Positions 16,597 through 24,508 of a stretch of DNA of 64,000 nucleotides are shown here, piece after piece. This DNA comes from RHKX01 sp046330415 (lineage in GTDB: Bacteria; Actinomycetota; Thermoleophilia; Solirubrobacterales; 70-9). The position numbers and the translations under genes are program-made. Under the pieces are notes generated by a model, which had not been told where the DNA came from, ran no database searches, and saw only the letters and a list, made by a program, of their open reading frames with translations. The DNA lies in contig JAXLSW010000009.1 in the NCBI GenBank assembly GCA_046330415.1, positions 62,001 to 126,000 on the forward strand. Direction: 5' to 3'. Numbering within the stretch: position 1 is the first letter of the stretch; the number at the start of each line of letters is the position of its first letter.

Positions 16597-17466
16597 ATGG
16601 CCAAACCGCTGCTCGTCGTCGACACGCCCTCGATGCTCTACCGCGCCTTCTTCGCGCTCCCGAAGACGATCAAGGGGTTCATCGACGGGAAGAAGGCGTC
16701 CGTCAACGCGCTGCTGGGGACCGCGAACCTGGTCCTGCGCGAGATCGAGGCGCACGACCCACGCGCGGTCGTCCTCTGCTTCGGGCCTGACGCCGCCGAC
16801 TACCGCGTCGAGCTGCTGCCCGCATACCACGCCGACCGCCCGCCGATGCCGGACGAGCTCGGGCCCCAGTTCGCCGCCTGCCGTGACCTCTTCCCGCGCT
16901 TCGGGTGGGAGATCGCCGAGAGCGAGAACCTCGAGGCCGACGACATCCTCGGCTCGCTCGCCGATGTCGAGACCGAGGCCGGCGGCACCACCCTGGTGAT
17001 GACCGGCGACCGCGACATGTTCCAGACCGCGAGCGACACGGTCACCGTGCTCTACGTCTCCACCGGCAAGCAGGGCGGCCAGCTCGTCGACCCCGCCGAG
17101 GTCAAGAAGCGCTATGGGGTGGGGCCTGAGCTGGTCCCCGACTTCATCGCCCTGCGCGGCGATCCCTCCGACGGGATCCCCGGCGGCAAGGGGATCGGGG
17201 AGAAGACGGCCGCCGACCTGCTCAAGCGCCACGGCTCGCTCGACGCCGTCCTCGACAACGCGATCCGCGAGGCGACGCCGCGCCTGCGCGGAACGCTGAC
17301 CGAGCAGCGCGAGGAGCTGCTCGAGTTCCGCGAGATCGCACGCCTGCAGGACGCGAAGGTCAAGCGCCCACCCGACGGCGAGACGGACTTCTCCGCCGCC
17401 GCCCAAGCCGCGCGCGACTACGGCATGAGTGGGCTGGCGGACAGGCTGGAGAAGGCCGCGGGCTGA
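16597..17466 (+). CDS. Stand-alone 5'-3' exonuclease / flap endonuclease
   Basis: 289 residues homologous to the N-terminal 5' nuclease domain of DNA polymerase I but with no polymerase domain. The N-terminal metal site is in LLVVDTPSMLYRAFFAL; NLEADDILG and VMTGDRDMFQ supply further acidic metal ligands; and the helix-three-turn-helix DNA-binding motif is GIPGGKGIGEKTAADLL. It is expected to remove RNA primers or flaps, possibly together with a separate polymerase I. A GTG at 16573 would add eight residues not seen in the family. Confidence 0.88.
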   Translation: MAKPLLVVDTPSMLYRAFFALPKTIKGFIDGKKASVNALLGTANLVLREIEAHDPRAVVLCFGPDAADYRVELLPAYHADRPPMPDELGPQFAACRDLFPRFGWEIAESENLEADDILGSLADVETEAGGTTLVMTGDRDMFQTASDTVTVLYVSTGKQGGQLVDPAEVKKRYGVGPELVPDFIALRGDPSDGIPGGKGIGEKTAADLLKRHGSLDAVLDNAIREATPRLRGTLTEQREELLEFREIARLQDAKVKRPPDGETDFSAAAQAARDYGMSGLADRLEKAAG

Positions 17467-17492
17467 GCCGTCGCCGACGCGCGCTCGGAGGC

Positions 17493-18677
17493 TCAGGACG
17501 TCAGGAACGCGTGCATCGCGTCGTGGGTCTCGACCGGCCGCTCCATCTGCGGGACGTGGCCGCAGTCGAGCTCGAGGTGGGCGGAGGAACGCGGCAACGC
17601 GCGCTCGACGTGACGCATGAACGACTTCGGCACGAGCGTGTCCTCATCGCCCCAGACGAACAGGCCGGCGGGCTCGAGCTTCTTCAGCCGGGTCCAGAAG
17701 CCCTCCCCGCCGTAGGGCTCCTCGAGGTAGATGTTGCGGGCGCACTCATAGAAGGCGAAGCGGCCTGAGGGCGTCAGGTAGGCGCGTAGGAACTCGTCGA
17801 CGCCCGCCGCCGTCCATCCCTGCTCGCCCCCGGGGACGAGCTTGCGGACGACCGGCTCGACGGCCCAGCGCGGGGTCGGCTGCAGGTAGCCGAGGCGGGG
17901 CAGCGGCATCTGCAGCAGCCACTTCCATGGGCGCTCCTTGAGCCAGGCCAGCGACGGCGCGAGCAGGACCAGGCGGTTGACGCGCTCGGGAGCGCTGAAC
18001 CCCATCTCCAGGGCGATCCGCCCGCCCATGCTGTTGCCGGCGAAGCTTGCGGTCTCGAGGCCGAGCTCGTCCATCAGGGAGACGATGATCTCGGCGTACC
18101 AGATCGCGTCGAAGCCGCCCGTGGAGGGCTTGGACGAGTCGCCGAAGCCGGGCAGGTCGATGGCGATGACCCGGTGGCCCAGCGGCGCGAGGAGGCTGAC
18201 CGTGGTCATGAAGGAGGCCTTGGTCCCGCCGAGGCCGTGGATGCAGATCAGCGGCGGCCCCTCCCCCGCCTCCGTGATCGCGATCTCGTGATCGCCCGCC
18301 TCCACCCGGTGGAACCGAAGGTGGCCGGGGGTGGCATCACCGCCCGTCGCGGCGAGGAAGCCGATGCCCAGGTGAAGGTTGTCGCGGACCGACAGGCGCC
18401 CCTGACCGAAGGCGGCCATCCCGCCCTCGAGATCGGCGGCAAGGGCCTCCCAGGTCGCGAGGTCGGCGCGCACGCGCGCATCGGGACGGCGGCCGGAGGC
18501 AGGCTCGAGACGCAGGTCCGGCAGGGAAATGACGGCGTCGACGTCCTCGCCATCGCTCACCTCGAGGCGGATCAGCGCCTCGCCGCCGGGGACGTCGATG
18601 TCCTCTGGGGCGAACCGATCAGCGAGGTCCTGCAGGGCGCCGTGGACTACGAACGGCGCTGCCGTGGCTGTGCTCAC
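17493..18677 (-). CDS. Alpha/beta hydrolase with N-terminal SCP2-like domain
   Basis: 394 residues in two parts. Residues 1-115 look like an SCP2/sterol-carrier lipid-binding domain: ADLATWEALAADLEGG followed by MAAFGQGRLSVRDNLHLGIG is the classic SCP2 helix and strand. Residues 125-394 are an alpha/beta hydrolase with oxyanion region HGLGGTK, nucleophile elbow GNSMGG (Ser216), acid Asp346 in WGDEDTLVP, and His374. The fusion suggests a hydrolase that takes its own lipid or ester substrate from the SCP2 pocket. Start: GTG at 18677, which has TAGCGT 7 nt upstream; a GTG at 18698 is in frame but would include that box. Confidence 0.82.
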   Translation of the reverse strand: MSTATAAPFVVHGALQDLADRFAPEDIDVPGGEALIRLEVSDGEDVDAVISLPDLRLEPASGRRPDARVRADLATWEALAADLEGGMAAFGQGRLSVRDNLHLGIGFLAATGGDATPGHLRFHRVEAGDHEIAITEAGEGPPLICIHGLGGTKASFMTTVSLLAPLGHRVIAIDLPGFGDSSKPSTGGFDAIWYAEIIVSLMDELGLETASFAGNSMGGRIALEMGFSAPERVNRLVLLAPSLAWLKERPWKWLLQMPLPRLGYLQPTPRWAVEPVVRKLVPGGEQGWTAAGVDEFLRAYLTPSGRFAFYECARNIYLEEPYGGEGFWTRLKKLEPAGLFVWGDEDTLVPKSFMRHVERALPRSSAHLELDCGHVPQMERPVETHDAMHAFLTS

Positions 18678-18684
18678 ACCCGAA

Positions 18685-18690
18685 ACGCTA
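18685..18690 (-). promoter_or_regulatory. -10 box deciding the start of the SCP2-hydrolase gene
   Basis: On the minus strand TAGCGT lies 7 nt before the GTG at 18677. It falls inside the longer alternative reading frame, so it argues for the shorter protein. Confidence 0.5.
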
Positions 18691-18725
18691 CCCGTCACCG
18701 GGGCCGGGAAGGCGAGGGGAGCGCT

Positions 18726-19655
18726 TCAGCCCAGCAAATCGCGCAGATCCGCGCAGACGGAATCGACCGCCGCGGATGCCTTCGGGCTGACGGCGCCGAG
18801 TGCGAGGAACCCGTGGATGAGGCTGTCGAACTGCCTGCGGAGGACCGGCACACCGGCCTCCTCGAGGGCGTCCGCGTACGCCTCGCCGTCGTCGAGAAGC
18901 GGGTCCATCTCAGCGGTGACGACGACCGCCGGCGCCAACCCGGCAAGCTCTCCCAGCCGCGGCGACGCCTTCGGGTCGGCCCCGTCGGCCTCGTCGGCGA
19001 TGTAGTTGTCGCGGAACCACTCCATGTCGTCGCGGGTGAGGAACAGGCCCTCTCCGTTGCGCTCCAGGGAGGGGTGCTCGGCTGTGAAGTCGGTGACCGG
19101 GTAGATCAGGAGTTGACCCTTCAACGGTGGCGAGGCATCGCGGTGGGCCTGCGCTGCGACGGCCGCCAGGTTGCCGCCCGCGCTGTCGCCGCCGACCCCG
19201 ATCGCGGCGGGGTCACCGCCGAGCTCCTCGGCGTGCGCGAGCGCCCAGCCGGTGGCCGCGATCGCATCGTCGGCGGCCGCCGGGAAGTGGTTCTCGGGAC
19301 CGAGGCGGTACTCGACGCTGAGGACGGCCACCTTCGCCCCGGCGCTGATGATCCGGCACTGACCGTCGTAGCTGGCGACGTCGCCGATCGTGAAGCCGCC
19401 CCCGTGGAAGAAGACGAGCGTGGGCATCGGGCGCTCGACCCCCGCGGGAAGGTAGAGACGGGCGGGAAGCTCGCCGGCGGCGCCGCCGACCTTCAGATCG
19501 CTCACCGAGGCGACCTCCGGCGGAGGGGCGAAGGACGCGGCCAGGGAGGTGAGCTGCGCGAACGCCTCGCGCGCCTGCTGCGGGGTGCCCTGCGACATCG
19601 GCGGCAGCGCGTTGACCTGCTGCAGCAGCGGTTCGAGTGCGGGATCGAGTGGCAT
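18726..19655 (-). CDS. HSL-type (family IV) esterase/lipase
   Basis: 309 residues of the hormone-sensitive-lipase branch of alpha/beta hydrolases. The oxyanion motif HGGGF is at 84-88, the nucleophile elbow GDSAGG at 156-161 (Ser158), an acidic residue follows in AEMDPLLDDG, and the catalytic His is in SLIHGFLAL near the C-terminus. No signal peptide is present, so it is probably a cytoplasmic carboxylesterase. It is preceded by a good GAGGAG ribosome site and follows the YCII-like gene on the same strand at a 12-bp gap, so the two may be co-transcribed. Confidence 0.88.
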   Translation of the reverse strand: MPLDPALEPLLQQVNALPPMSQGTPQQAREAFAQLTSLAASFAPPPEVASVSDLKVGGAAGELPARLYLPAGVERPMPTLVFFHGGGFTIGDVASYDGQCRIISAGAKVAVLSVEYRLGPENHFPAAADDAIAATGWALAHAEELGGDPAAIGVGGDSAGGNLAAVAAQAHRDASPPLKGQLLIYPVTDFTAEHPSLERNGEGLFLTRDDMEWFRDNYIADEADGADPKASPRLGELAGLAPAVVVTAEMDPLLDDGEAYADALEEAGVPVLRRQFDSLIHGFLALGAVSPKASAAVDSVCADLRDLLG

Positions 19656-19667
19656 GACGGCGGCTCC

Positions 19668-19964
19668 TCAGCGCAGTTCGTCGAATGGGCGGTGGGCGAC
19701 GACGTTCCAGGGCTCCACCCTCGAGGAGGCGATCAGGCCGGCCGCCCCGTAGGGATCGGCGGCGGCGAACGCCTCCGCCTCCGCGAGCTCACCCTCGAAC
19801 ACGAACAGCCCCCCGGTGGGCGGGTCGCCGACCGCGCCGCCGAGCACCAGGCCACGCTCCTCGCTCCAGCGCGAGATGTGCTCGAGGTGAGCCTCCCGGT
19901 GCGGCTTGCGCAGCTCGAGGATGTCGTCGACGTACTCGTAGGTGAGGATCGTCAGGGTCGCCAT
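19668..19964 (-). CDS. YCII-related domain protein
   Basis: A 98-residue small alpha-beta protein of the YCII family: TILTYEYVDDILELRKPHR, HLEHISRWSEERGLVLGGA, FEGELAEAEAFAAADPYGAAG and the closing VEPWNVV. Conserved histidine and aspartate residues around the cleft are typical of the family, whose members are implicated in small aromatic chemistry but are mostly uncharacterised. An ATG at 19979 would add five residues. It lies between the DNA ligase and HSL esterase genes on the same strand. Confidence 0.8.
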   Translation of the reverse strand: MATLTILTYEYVDDILELRKPHREAHLEHISRWSEERGLVLGGAVGDPPTGGLFVFEGELAEAEAFAAADPYGAAGLIASSRVEPWNVVAHRPFDELR

Positions 19965-19998
19965 CGCGGGACCGATCATGCCACCCCGCGCGCTGCCG

Positions 19999-20982
19999 CT
20001 ACGGCGCCGGCCGCTCGCGGACGACCTCGCTCGCCACCTTGTCGTCGCGCAGCCCCCGGTAGACCGGGTGCCGCAGCGTCCCCGCATCGGTCCACTCGGT
20101 GAACCCGACTTCGGCCACCAGCTCGGGCTCGGCGAAGATCGCGGCGCGCTCGGGCTGGCGACCGGAATCGGCGGAGAACGGGCTGCTGTCGCGTCGCAGC
20201 GGCTCGAGGCGCTCCAGCAGCATCCGCAGCTCGGGATCGTCGAAGCCGGTCCCGACCTTGCCCGCGAAGCGCAGCTCCTCCCCCTCCCAGTAGCCGAGCA
20301 GCAGCGCCCCGAGCGTCTCGGCACGCCGCCCCTTGCCCGGCAGCCAGCCGCCGATCACGACCTCCTGGCCGACGACGTTCTTGACCTTGATCCAGTCGCG
20401 TCCACGCTTGCCGGGCCGGTAGAGGGAGTCGAGGCGCTTGCCGACTATCCCCTCGAGCCCCTGCGCGCTCGTCAGCTCCAGCAGGGAGGCGCCGTCGCCG
20501 CGGTGGTAGGCGGGCGTCCGCCAGTGATCGCCCTCGAGGCCCAGCGCCTCCAGCCGCGCGCGCCGCTCGGCGTAGGGCAGCCCGAGCAGCGGCTCGCCGT
20601 CGACGACGAGCAGGTCGAAGGCGACGTACGTCACCGGCACCTCGTCACGAAGCCGCCGGACCTGGTCGGCCTCGCGGACGTGCATCCGCCGCTGCAGGCG
20701 CTGGAAGCTGGGGCGGCCGGCATCGTCGAAGGCGACCACCTCACCGTCGAGCACCGCCTTGGCGCCGTCGAGCGCGTCCGAGAGCGCCACGAGCTCCGGA
20801 TACGCCGCGGTGATGTCCCTGGCGGTCCGCGAGACGAGCCGGACCGAGTCCGCCGCGCAGTACGCGATCGCGCGCACCCCGTCCCACTTGATCTCGAAGC
20901 CCCAGCCGTCGTCGTCGACCGGGAGCTCCGCGAGCTTCGCCTTCATCGGCTCGATCCTCGCGAGATTGCGCGCCTCCGCCAT
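19999..20982 (-). CDS. ATP-dependent DNA ligase (LigD ligase-module type)
   Basis: 327 residues with the adenylation domain and OB fold of ATP-dependent ligases. The AMP-accepting lysine is Lys32 in EIKWDGVRA. Later motifs include LDGEVVAFDD, EGIVGKRLDSLY, and WIKVKNVVGQEVVIGGW, the usual end of the adenylation domain. It resembles the isolated ligase module of LigD; there is no polymerase or phosphoesterase module attached. A LigD-like polymerase module sits separately at about 47.1 kb. No Ku gene is in the window, so involvement in end joining is an inference. Confidence 0.9.
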   Translation of the reverse strand: MAEARNLARIEPMKAKLAELPVDDDGWGFEIKWDGVRAIAYCAADSVRLVSRTARDITAAYPELVALSDALDGAKAVLDGEVVAFDDAGRPSFQRLQRRMHVREADQVRRLRDEVPVTYVAFDLLVVDGEPLLGLPYAERRARLEALGLEGDHWRTPAYHRGDGASLLELTSAQGLEGIVGKRLDSLYRPGKRGRDWIKVKNVVGQEVVIGGWLPGKGRRAETLGALLLGYWEGEELRFAGKVGTGFDDPELRMLLERLEPLRRDSSPFSADSGRQPERAAIFAEPELVAEVGFTEWTDAGTLRHPVYRGLRDDKVASEVVRERPAP

Positions 20983-20989
20983 GGGGGGT

Positions 20990-20995
20990 CATATA
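20990..20995 (-). promoter_or_regulatory. -10 box for the DNA ligase gene, overlapping the opposite promoter
   Basis: On the minus strand TATATG lies 7 nt before the ATG at 20982. It overlaps the plus-strand box at 20992-20999, so the two divergent genes share the same few bases as promoter. Confidence 0.5.
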
Positions 20996-20999
20996 CCTA
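20992..20999 (+). promoter_or_regulatory. -10 box for the EEP-family gene
   Basis: TATACC (8 nt before the GTG at 21006) or TACCTA (6 nt before it) gives a leaderless-type promoter. The whole intergenic gap to the divergent ligase is only 23 bp. Confidence 0.5.
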
Positions 21000-21005
21000 C
21001 CCGCT

Positions 21006-21845
21006 GTGGACCCCGGCACTCCGACGACCATCTCGCTGCTGAGCTGGAACGTCGCCGGCCGGGTCGCGCTGCACCCCGAGCAGGCGGCCGCGGTCGCTCG
21101 CCGGGAGCCCGACGTCGTCTGCCTGCAGGAGGTGCGGGCGAGCACGGCCCCGCGCTGGCGGCGGGCCCTCGCCGACGCCGGCCTCCCCCACGCCCTCGAC
21201 TCCAGCGGCGTCAGCGACGGGCGGCGCCTCTTCAGCCTGACCGCCTCGCGCCGGCCGCTGCACGAGCTCGCGCCGATCGGCGCGCCGCAGCCCGAGCGCG
21301 TCCTCTCGGCGCTGGTCGATTCCCCGCTCGGCCCGCTCGAGCTTCACAACGCCCACGTACCGCCCGCCGACCGCGCCACGGCCGGCATCACCAAGATCGA
21401 GACGTGCGAGGCGCTGCTGCTCGCGCTCGGCCGACCGGACCCGAGACCGGGCGGCCACCGCGTCCTCTGCGGCGACCTGAACACTCCCCGCTACGAGAGC
21501 GAGGACGGATCGGTCGTCGAGACGTTCGCGCCGGAGCATCCCGCAGTCGAGGCGCGCTGGGACCGGGCCGAGCGTGGCCTTCTCCTCGGCCTCGCGGACG
21601 GGGGTGAGGACGGGTTGGTCGATGCCTTCCGCGCCGTCCACGGCTACGACCGCCGCGACGTGAGCTGGGTGATGCACACCCGCGCCCGCCGCAAGCACGC
21701 CCATCGGCTCGACCACGTCCTCGCCTCCACGAGCCTGCGCGTCGCCGGGTGCGACTACATCCACGGCTGGCGGGAGGCCGGTCTGAGCGACCACTCGGCA
21801 ATCGAGGCGACGTTCGCGAGCATCGTTGACGCCGAACGTCACTGA
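21006..21845 (+). CDS. Endonuclease/exonuclease/phosphatase (EEP) family protein
   Basis: 279 residues. EEP/DNase I-like metal and catalytic features are visible: SWNVAGR near the start, VVCLQEVR with the conserved glutamate, HNAHVPP, CGDLNTPR (the Asp-Asn pair), and RLDHVLAS and SDHSAIEATF at the end with the Asp-His catalytic pair. It may act on DNA, RNA or phosphoesters. It is divergent from the DNA ligase, so a repair role is plausible but unproven. Its final codons and stop lie inside inverted repeat A2, so the element supplies the last residues. Confidence 0.85.
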   Translation: MDPGTPTTISLLSWNVAGRVALHPEQAAAVARREPDVVCLQEVRASTAPRWRRALADAGLPHALDSSGVSDGRRLFSLTASRRPLHELAPIGAPQPERVLSALVDSPLGPLELHNAHVPPADRATAGITKIETCEALLLALGRPDPRPGGHRVLCGDLNTPRYESEDGSVVETFAPEHPAVEARWDRAERGLLLGLADGGEDGLVDAFRAVHGYDRRDVSWVMHTRARRKHAHRLDHVLASTSLRVAGCDYIHGWREAGLSDHSAIEATFASIVDAERH

Positions 21846-21880
21846 GTGCGCCCTATAGGGGGTAGTGAGCGACGTTCGGC
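21831..21880 (+). repeat. Inverted repeat A2 (family A)
   Basis: Perfect 10-bp arms GCCGAACGTC (21831-21840) and its complement (21871-21880) enclose a core with the perfect palindrome CCCTATAGGG. It overlaps the end of the EEP gene, whose TGA is at 21843-21845, and fills most of the 62-bp convergent gap to nudC. The left half is identical to A1. Confidence 0.87.
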
Positions 21881-21907
21881 GACGATGGGCGACCGCGTCG
21901 CGAGCCC

Positions 21908-22861
21908 TCAGCCTCGCTCGAGCCACTCCTCGATGAGCTGGCGCGCGATCGCCGTTCGCGGCGGCAGCAGCAGCCCGTCGCCGGGCGCGTCCGTCATCCA
22001 GTCGTCCTCATGGCGGGCTCCCTCGGCGACCTCCTCCCGCGGGAACCAGCGCACGTCCTCGAGCTCGGGATCGCTGCCGCCGACTTCGCCCGAGCGCCAG
22101 GGCGCGATGAAACCGAGCATCAGCGAAGCCGGGAACGGCCACGGCTGCGAGCTCACGTACTCGGGGCGCTCGATCTCCACTCCAGCCTCCTCGGCGACCT
22201 CGCGCACCACCGCCTCCTCGAGGCTCTCGCCCGGTGAGACGAAACCGGCGAGCGCGGAGTAGCGGCGCCTGGGCCAGCTCGCCTGACGACCCAGCAGCGC
22301 GCCCTCGGGCCCGACGACGAGCATGATCACAACCGGGTCGGTGCGCGGATGGTGCTGCGTTCGGCAGCGCGGACAGGACCGCACCATCCCCGCCTCGGCC
22401 AGCTCCGAAGGAGCCCCGCAGTTGGCGCAGTGGCGATGGGCCCGATGCCAGTTCAGGAGCGCGGTCGCGTATGCGGCGAGTCCGCCCTCGGCCGCGGGGA
22501 GCACGGCGGCGGCCTCGCGCATCCCGATCCACCCCGCCGGACCGTCGGCCGCTGAGATGTCGCGCGGCCCGGCGGCGCCGATGAGCCGCGGCCGCTTCGC
22601 CTCCGGCGGTGGATCGACGTCGAGCGCCCACAGCGGTCCGTCGCCGTCGTCGCCGAGGAGGACGGCCTCGGAGGCGTCGTCCACCTCTCCGAGCGGCGGC
22701 CGGTAGAGCCTCGCGCCGCTCGCGCGTAGGCCGGGGTCACCGGCGAGGACGACCCGCGCACGGGGATCGGCGCGCTGCGCCTCGACCCAGGCGGCGTCGG
22801 CGCGGCGCCCGTCCCCGGCGCGATCGAGCTCGGCTCCCGTGAACGCGTTCGGCTCCGCCAT
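21908..22861 (-). CDS. nudC: NAD(H) pyrophosphatase / RNA deNADding enzyme
   Basis: 317 residues. A zinc ribbon with Cys145, Cys148, Cys163 and Cys166 precedes a Nudix domain whose Nudix box begins GFVSPGES at 206 and ends EEAGVEI. The motif SQPWPFP at 238-244 is diagnostic of the NudC subfamily, which hydrolyses NADH and removes NAD caps from RNA. The N-terminal 130 residues form the usual variable domain. Start: ATG at 22861, 7 nt after a TAGGCT box. Confidence 0.95.
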   Translation of the reverse strand: MAEPNAFTGAELDRAGDGRRADAAWVEAQRADPRARVVLAGDPGLRASGARLYRPPLGEVDDASEAVLLGDDGDGPLWALDVDPPPEAKRPRLIGAAGPRDISAADGPAGWIGMREAAAVLPAAEGGLAAYATALLNWHRAHRHCANCGAPSELAEAGMVRSCPRCRTQHHPRTDPVVIMLVVGPEGALLGRQASWPRRRYSALAGFVSPGESLEEAVVREVAEEAGVEIERPEYVSSQPWPFPASLMLGFIAPWRSGEVGGSDPELEDVRWFPREEVAEGARHEDDWMTDAPGDGLLLPPRTAIARQLIEEWLERG

Positions 22862-22868
22862 CGATCCA

Positions 22869-22874
22869 AGCCTA
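22869..22874 (-). promoter_or_regulatory. -10 box of a leaderless promoter for nudC
   Basis: On the minus strand TAGGCT lies 7 nt before the nudC ATG, within a 38-bp divergent gap. Confidence 0.55.
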
Positions 22875-22887
22875 CGCCCGGCCCACC

Positions 22888-22893
22888 TACACT
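22888..22893 (+). promoter_or_regulatory. -10 box of a leaderless promoter for the DUF3159 gene
   Basis: TACACT lies 6 nt before the ATG at 22900, in the same 38-bp gap as the nudC promoter. The -35 region of each promoter must lie inside or beyond the other gene's start. Confidence 0.55.
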
Positions 22894-22899
22894 CGCCCG

Positions 22900-23577
22900 A
22901 TGGACAGGTTGCCGGAGCGCAGGGTCCCGACCTCGATGCAGGAGGCGGTGGGCGGTTGGCTGGGGATCGCCGAGTCGACGCTCCCCTTTCTCGTCTTCAC
23001 CGGGGTGTGGGCGGCGTCGGGAAGGGACATCCTCGTCGGCGGGATCGCCGCCGTCGGCCTCACCGCAGTCCTTGCGGCGATCCGGATCGCCCGCCGCCAG
23101 ACGGTGCAGTACGCGCTTTCCGGGGTGCTCGGCGTCGCCTTCGGCGCGTTCGTCGCCAACCGCACCGGCCGCGCCGAGGACTTCTTCCTGCCCGGGATCC
23201 TGATCAACACCGGCTCCGCGATCGTCTACCTGATCTCGATCCTGATCCGCAAGCCGCTGCTCGGCCTGATCGTCTCGACCCTGACCGGCGGCGGCCGCAG
23301 CTGGTACCAGGATCCCGAGGAGCGCCGCCTGTACACGAAGGCGAGCTGGATCTGGGTTGGCCTGTTCTGCTTCCGCCTCTCGATCCAGCTTCCCCTGTAC
23401 CTCAGCGGCGCCGTCGGTCCGCTGGCGGTCGCGCGCGTGATCACCGGCCTGCCGCTCTTCGCGCTCGGCCTCTGGCTCTCCTACCTGCTGCTGCGGCCGG
23501 TGCTCGGCCCGATCGTCGAGCGGGACGACGATCCCGAGTCTGAAACGGAGCCCGAGGCCGAACCCGAAGCCTCTTGA
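22900..23577 (+). CDS. DUF3159 family membrane protein
   Basis: 225 residues with about six membrane segments. It matches the actinobacterial DUF3159 pattern: GGWLGIAESTLPFLVFTGVW near the start, ARRQTVQYALSGVLGVAFGA in the middle, and TGGGRSWYQDPEERRLYTKA before the last helices. The function of the family is unknown. The acidic C-terminal tail (DDDPESETEPEAE) is probably cytoplasmic. Its stop overlaps the TTG start of the following EamA-type transporter, so the pair is coupled. Confidence 0.82.
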   Translation: MDRLPERRVPTSMQEAVGGWLGIAESTLPFLVFTGVWAASGRDILVGGIAAVGLTAVLAAIRIARRQTVQYALSGVLGVAFGAFVANRTGRAEDFFLPGILINTGSAIVYLISILIRKPLLGLIVSTLTGGGRSWYQDPEERRLYTKASWIWVGLFCFRLSIQLPLYLSGAVGPLAVARVITGLPLFALGLWLSYLLLRPVLGPIVERDDDPESETEPEAEPEAS

Positions 23578-24491
23578 ACGCGCGCGCCTGGACGCTCTTC
23601 GGGATCGTCTCCTTCCTCTGGGGGATTCCCTACCTGTTCATCTCGATCGCGGTGGACGACGGGATCCCGCCCGCGTTCCTCGCCTGGGTCCGCGTCGTGC
23701 TCGGCGCCTGCATCCTGCTCCCGATCGCGTGGCACGCCGGCGTCCTCGGGTCCCTGCGCGGCCGCGGGCGCTGGCTGGTCGCCTTCGCGGTCGCCGAGAT
23801 CGTCATCCCGTTCCCCCTGATCGCCGCCGGCGAGCAGTACGTCAGCTCCTCGATCGCGGCGATCCTGATCGCGGCGACGCCGCTGATGATCGCGACCCTG
23901 GCGATCCGCTTCGACGCCGAGGAGCGCGCCGAGGGCAGGCGTCTCATCGGCCTCTTCGTTGGGCTGGCCGGTGTCGTCTGCCTTGTCGGGATCGACATCG
24001 CCGGCAACGGTGACGAGCTGCTCGGAGCCGCCGCGATCCTCCTCGCCGGGCTCGGCTACGCGATCGGTCCGATGCTGCTCAAGCACAAGTTCACCGGGAT
24101 CGAGCCGCTCGCGACGATGCCGGGCGCGCTCGTCGTCGCCTCGCTCGCGCTCGCCCCGCTCGCCGCCGCCGACCTTCCGGAGAGCTCGGCGCTGACCGGT
24201 GAGGCGGTGGCGTCGCTGGCGGTGCTCGGCGCTGTCTGCACCGCGGCGGCGTTCATCGCCTTCGGCAAGCTGATCGCCGCCATCGGACCGGGCCGGGCGC
24301 TCGTCATCACCTACGTGAACCCGCTCGTCGCGGTGGTCGCGGGGATCGTCGTCCTCGGCGAGGAGCCGGGCCCCGGCGCGATTGCCGGCCTCGTCCTGAT
24401 CCTCCTCGGCTCCTACATGGCCACGGGCGCCGGCCCGGGAAGAACCGGGCCAGACCCCGCCCTGGACGCTAGGAGCGCGAGCGAGGCCTGA
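23574..24491 (+). CDS. EamA/DMT-superfamily transporter
   Basis: 305 residues with ten predicted membrane helices in two EamA halves (first beginning at WTLFGIVSFLWGIPYLFIS, second at LLGAAAILLAGLGYAIGPM). The second half shows the family end motif ALVITYVNPLVAVVAGIVVLGE. It is likely an exporter of small metabolites. The start is TTG overlapping the DUF3159 stop (TTGA). Only 17 bp separate it from the convergent dioxygenase gene. Confidence 0.86.
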   Translation: MNARAWTLFGIVSFLWGIPYLFISIAVDDGIPPAFLAWVRVVLGACILLPIAWHAGVLGSLRGRGRWLVAFAVAEIVIPFPLIAAGEQYVSSSIAAILIAATPLMIATLAIRFDAEERAEGRRLIGLFVGLAGVVCLVGIDIAGNGDELLGAAAILLAGLGYAIGPMLLKHKFTGIEPLATMPGALVVASLALAPLAAADLPESSALTGEAVASLAVLGAVCTAAAFIAFGKLIAAIGPGRALVITYVNPLVAVVAGIVVLGEEPGPGAIAGLVLILLGSYMATGAGPGRTGPDPALDARSASEA

Positions 24492-24508
24492 CCCGTGCGG
24501 GAGCGCGC

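Noticed and set aside
18174..20102. Very long open frame antisense to the hydrolase and YCII genes
   Set aside because: A typical high-GC shadow frame; the opposite strand holds genes with complete catalytic motifs.
20990..21010. Riboswitch or attenuator in the ligase/EEP gap
   Set aside because: The gap is 23 bp, too short for any leader structure; overlapping -10 boxes explain it better.
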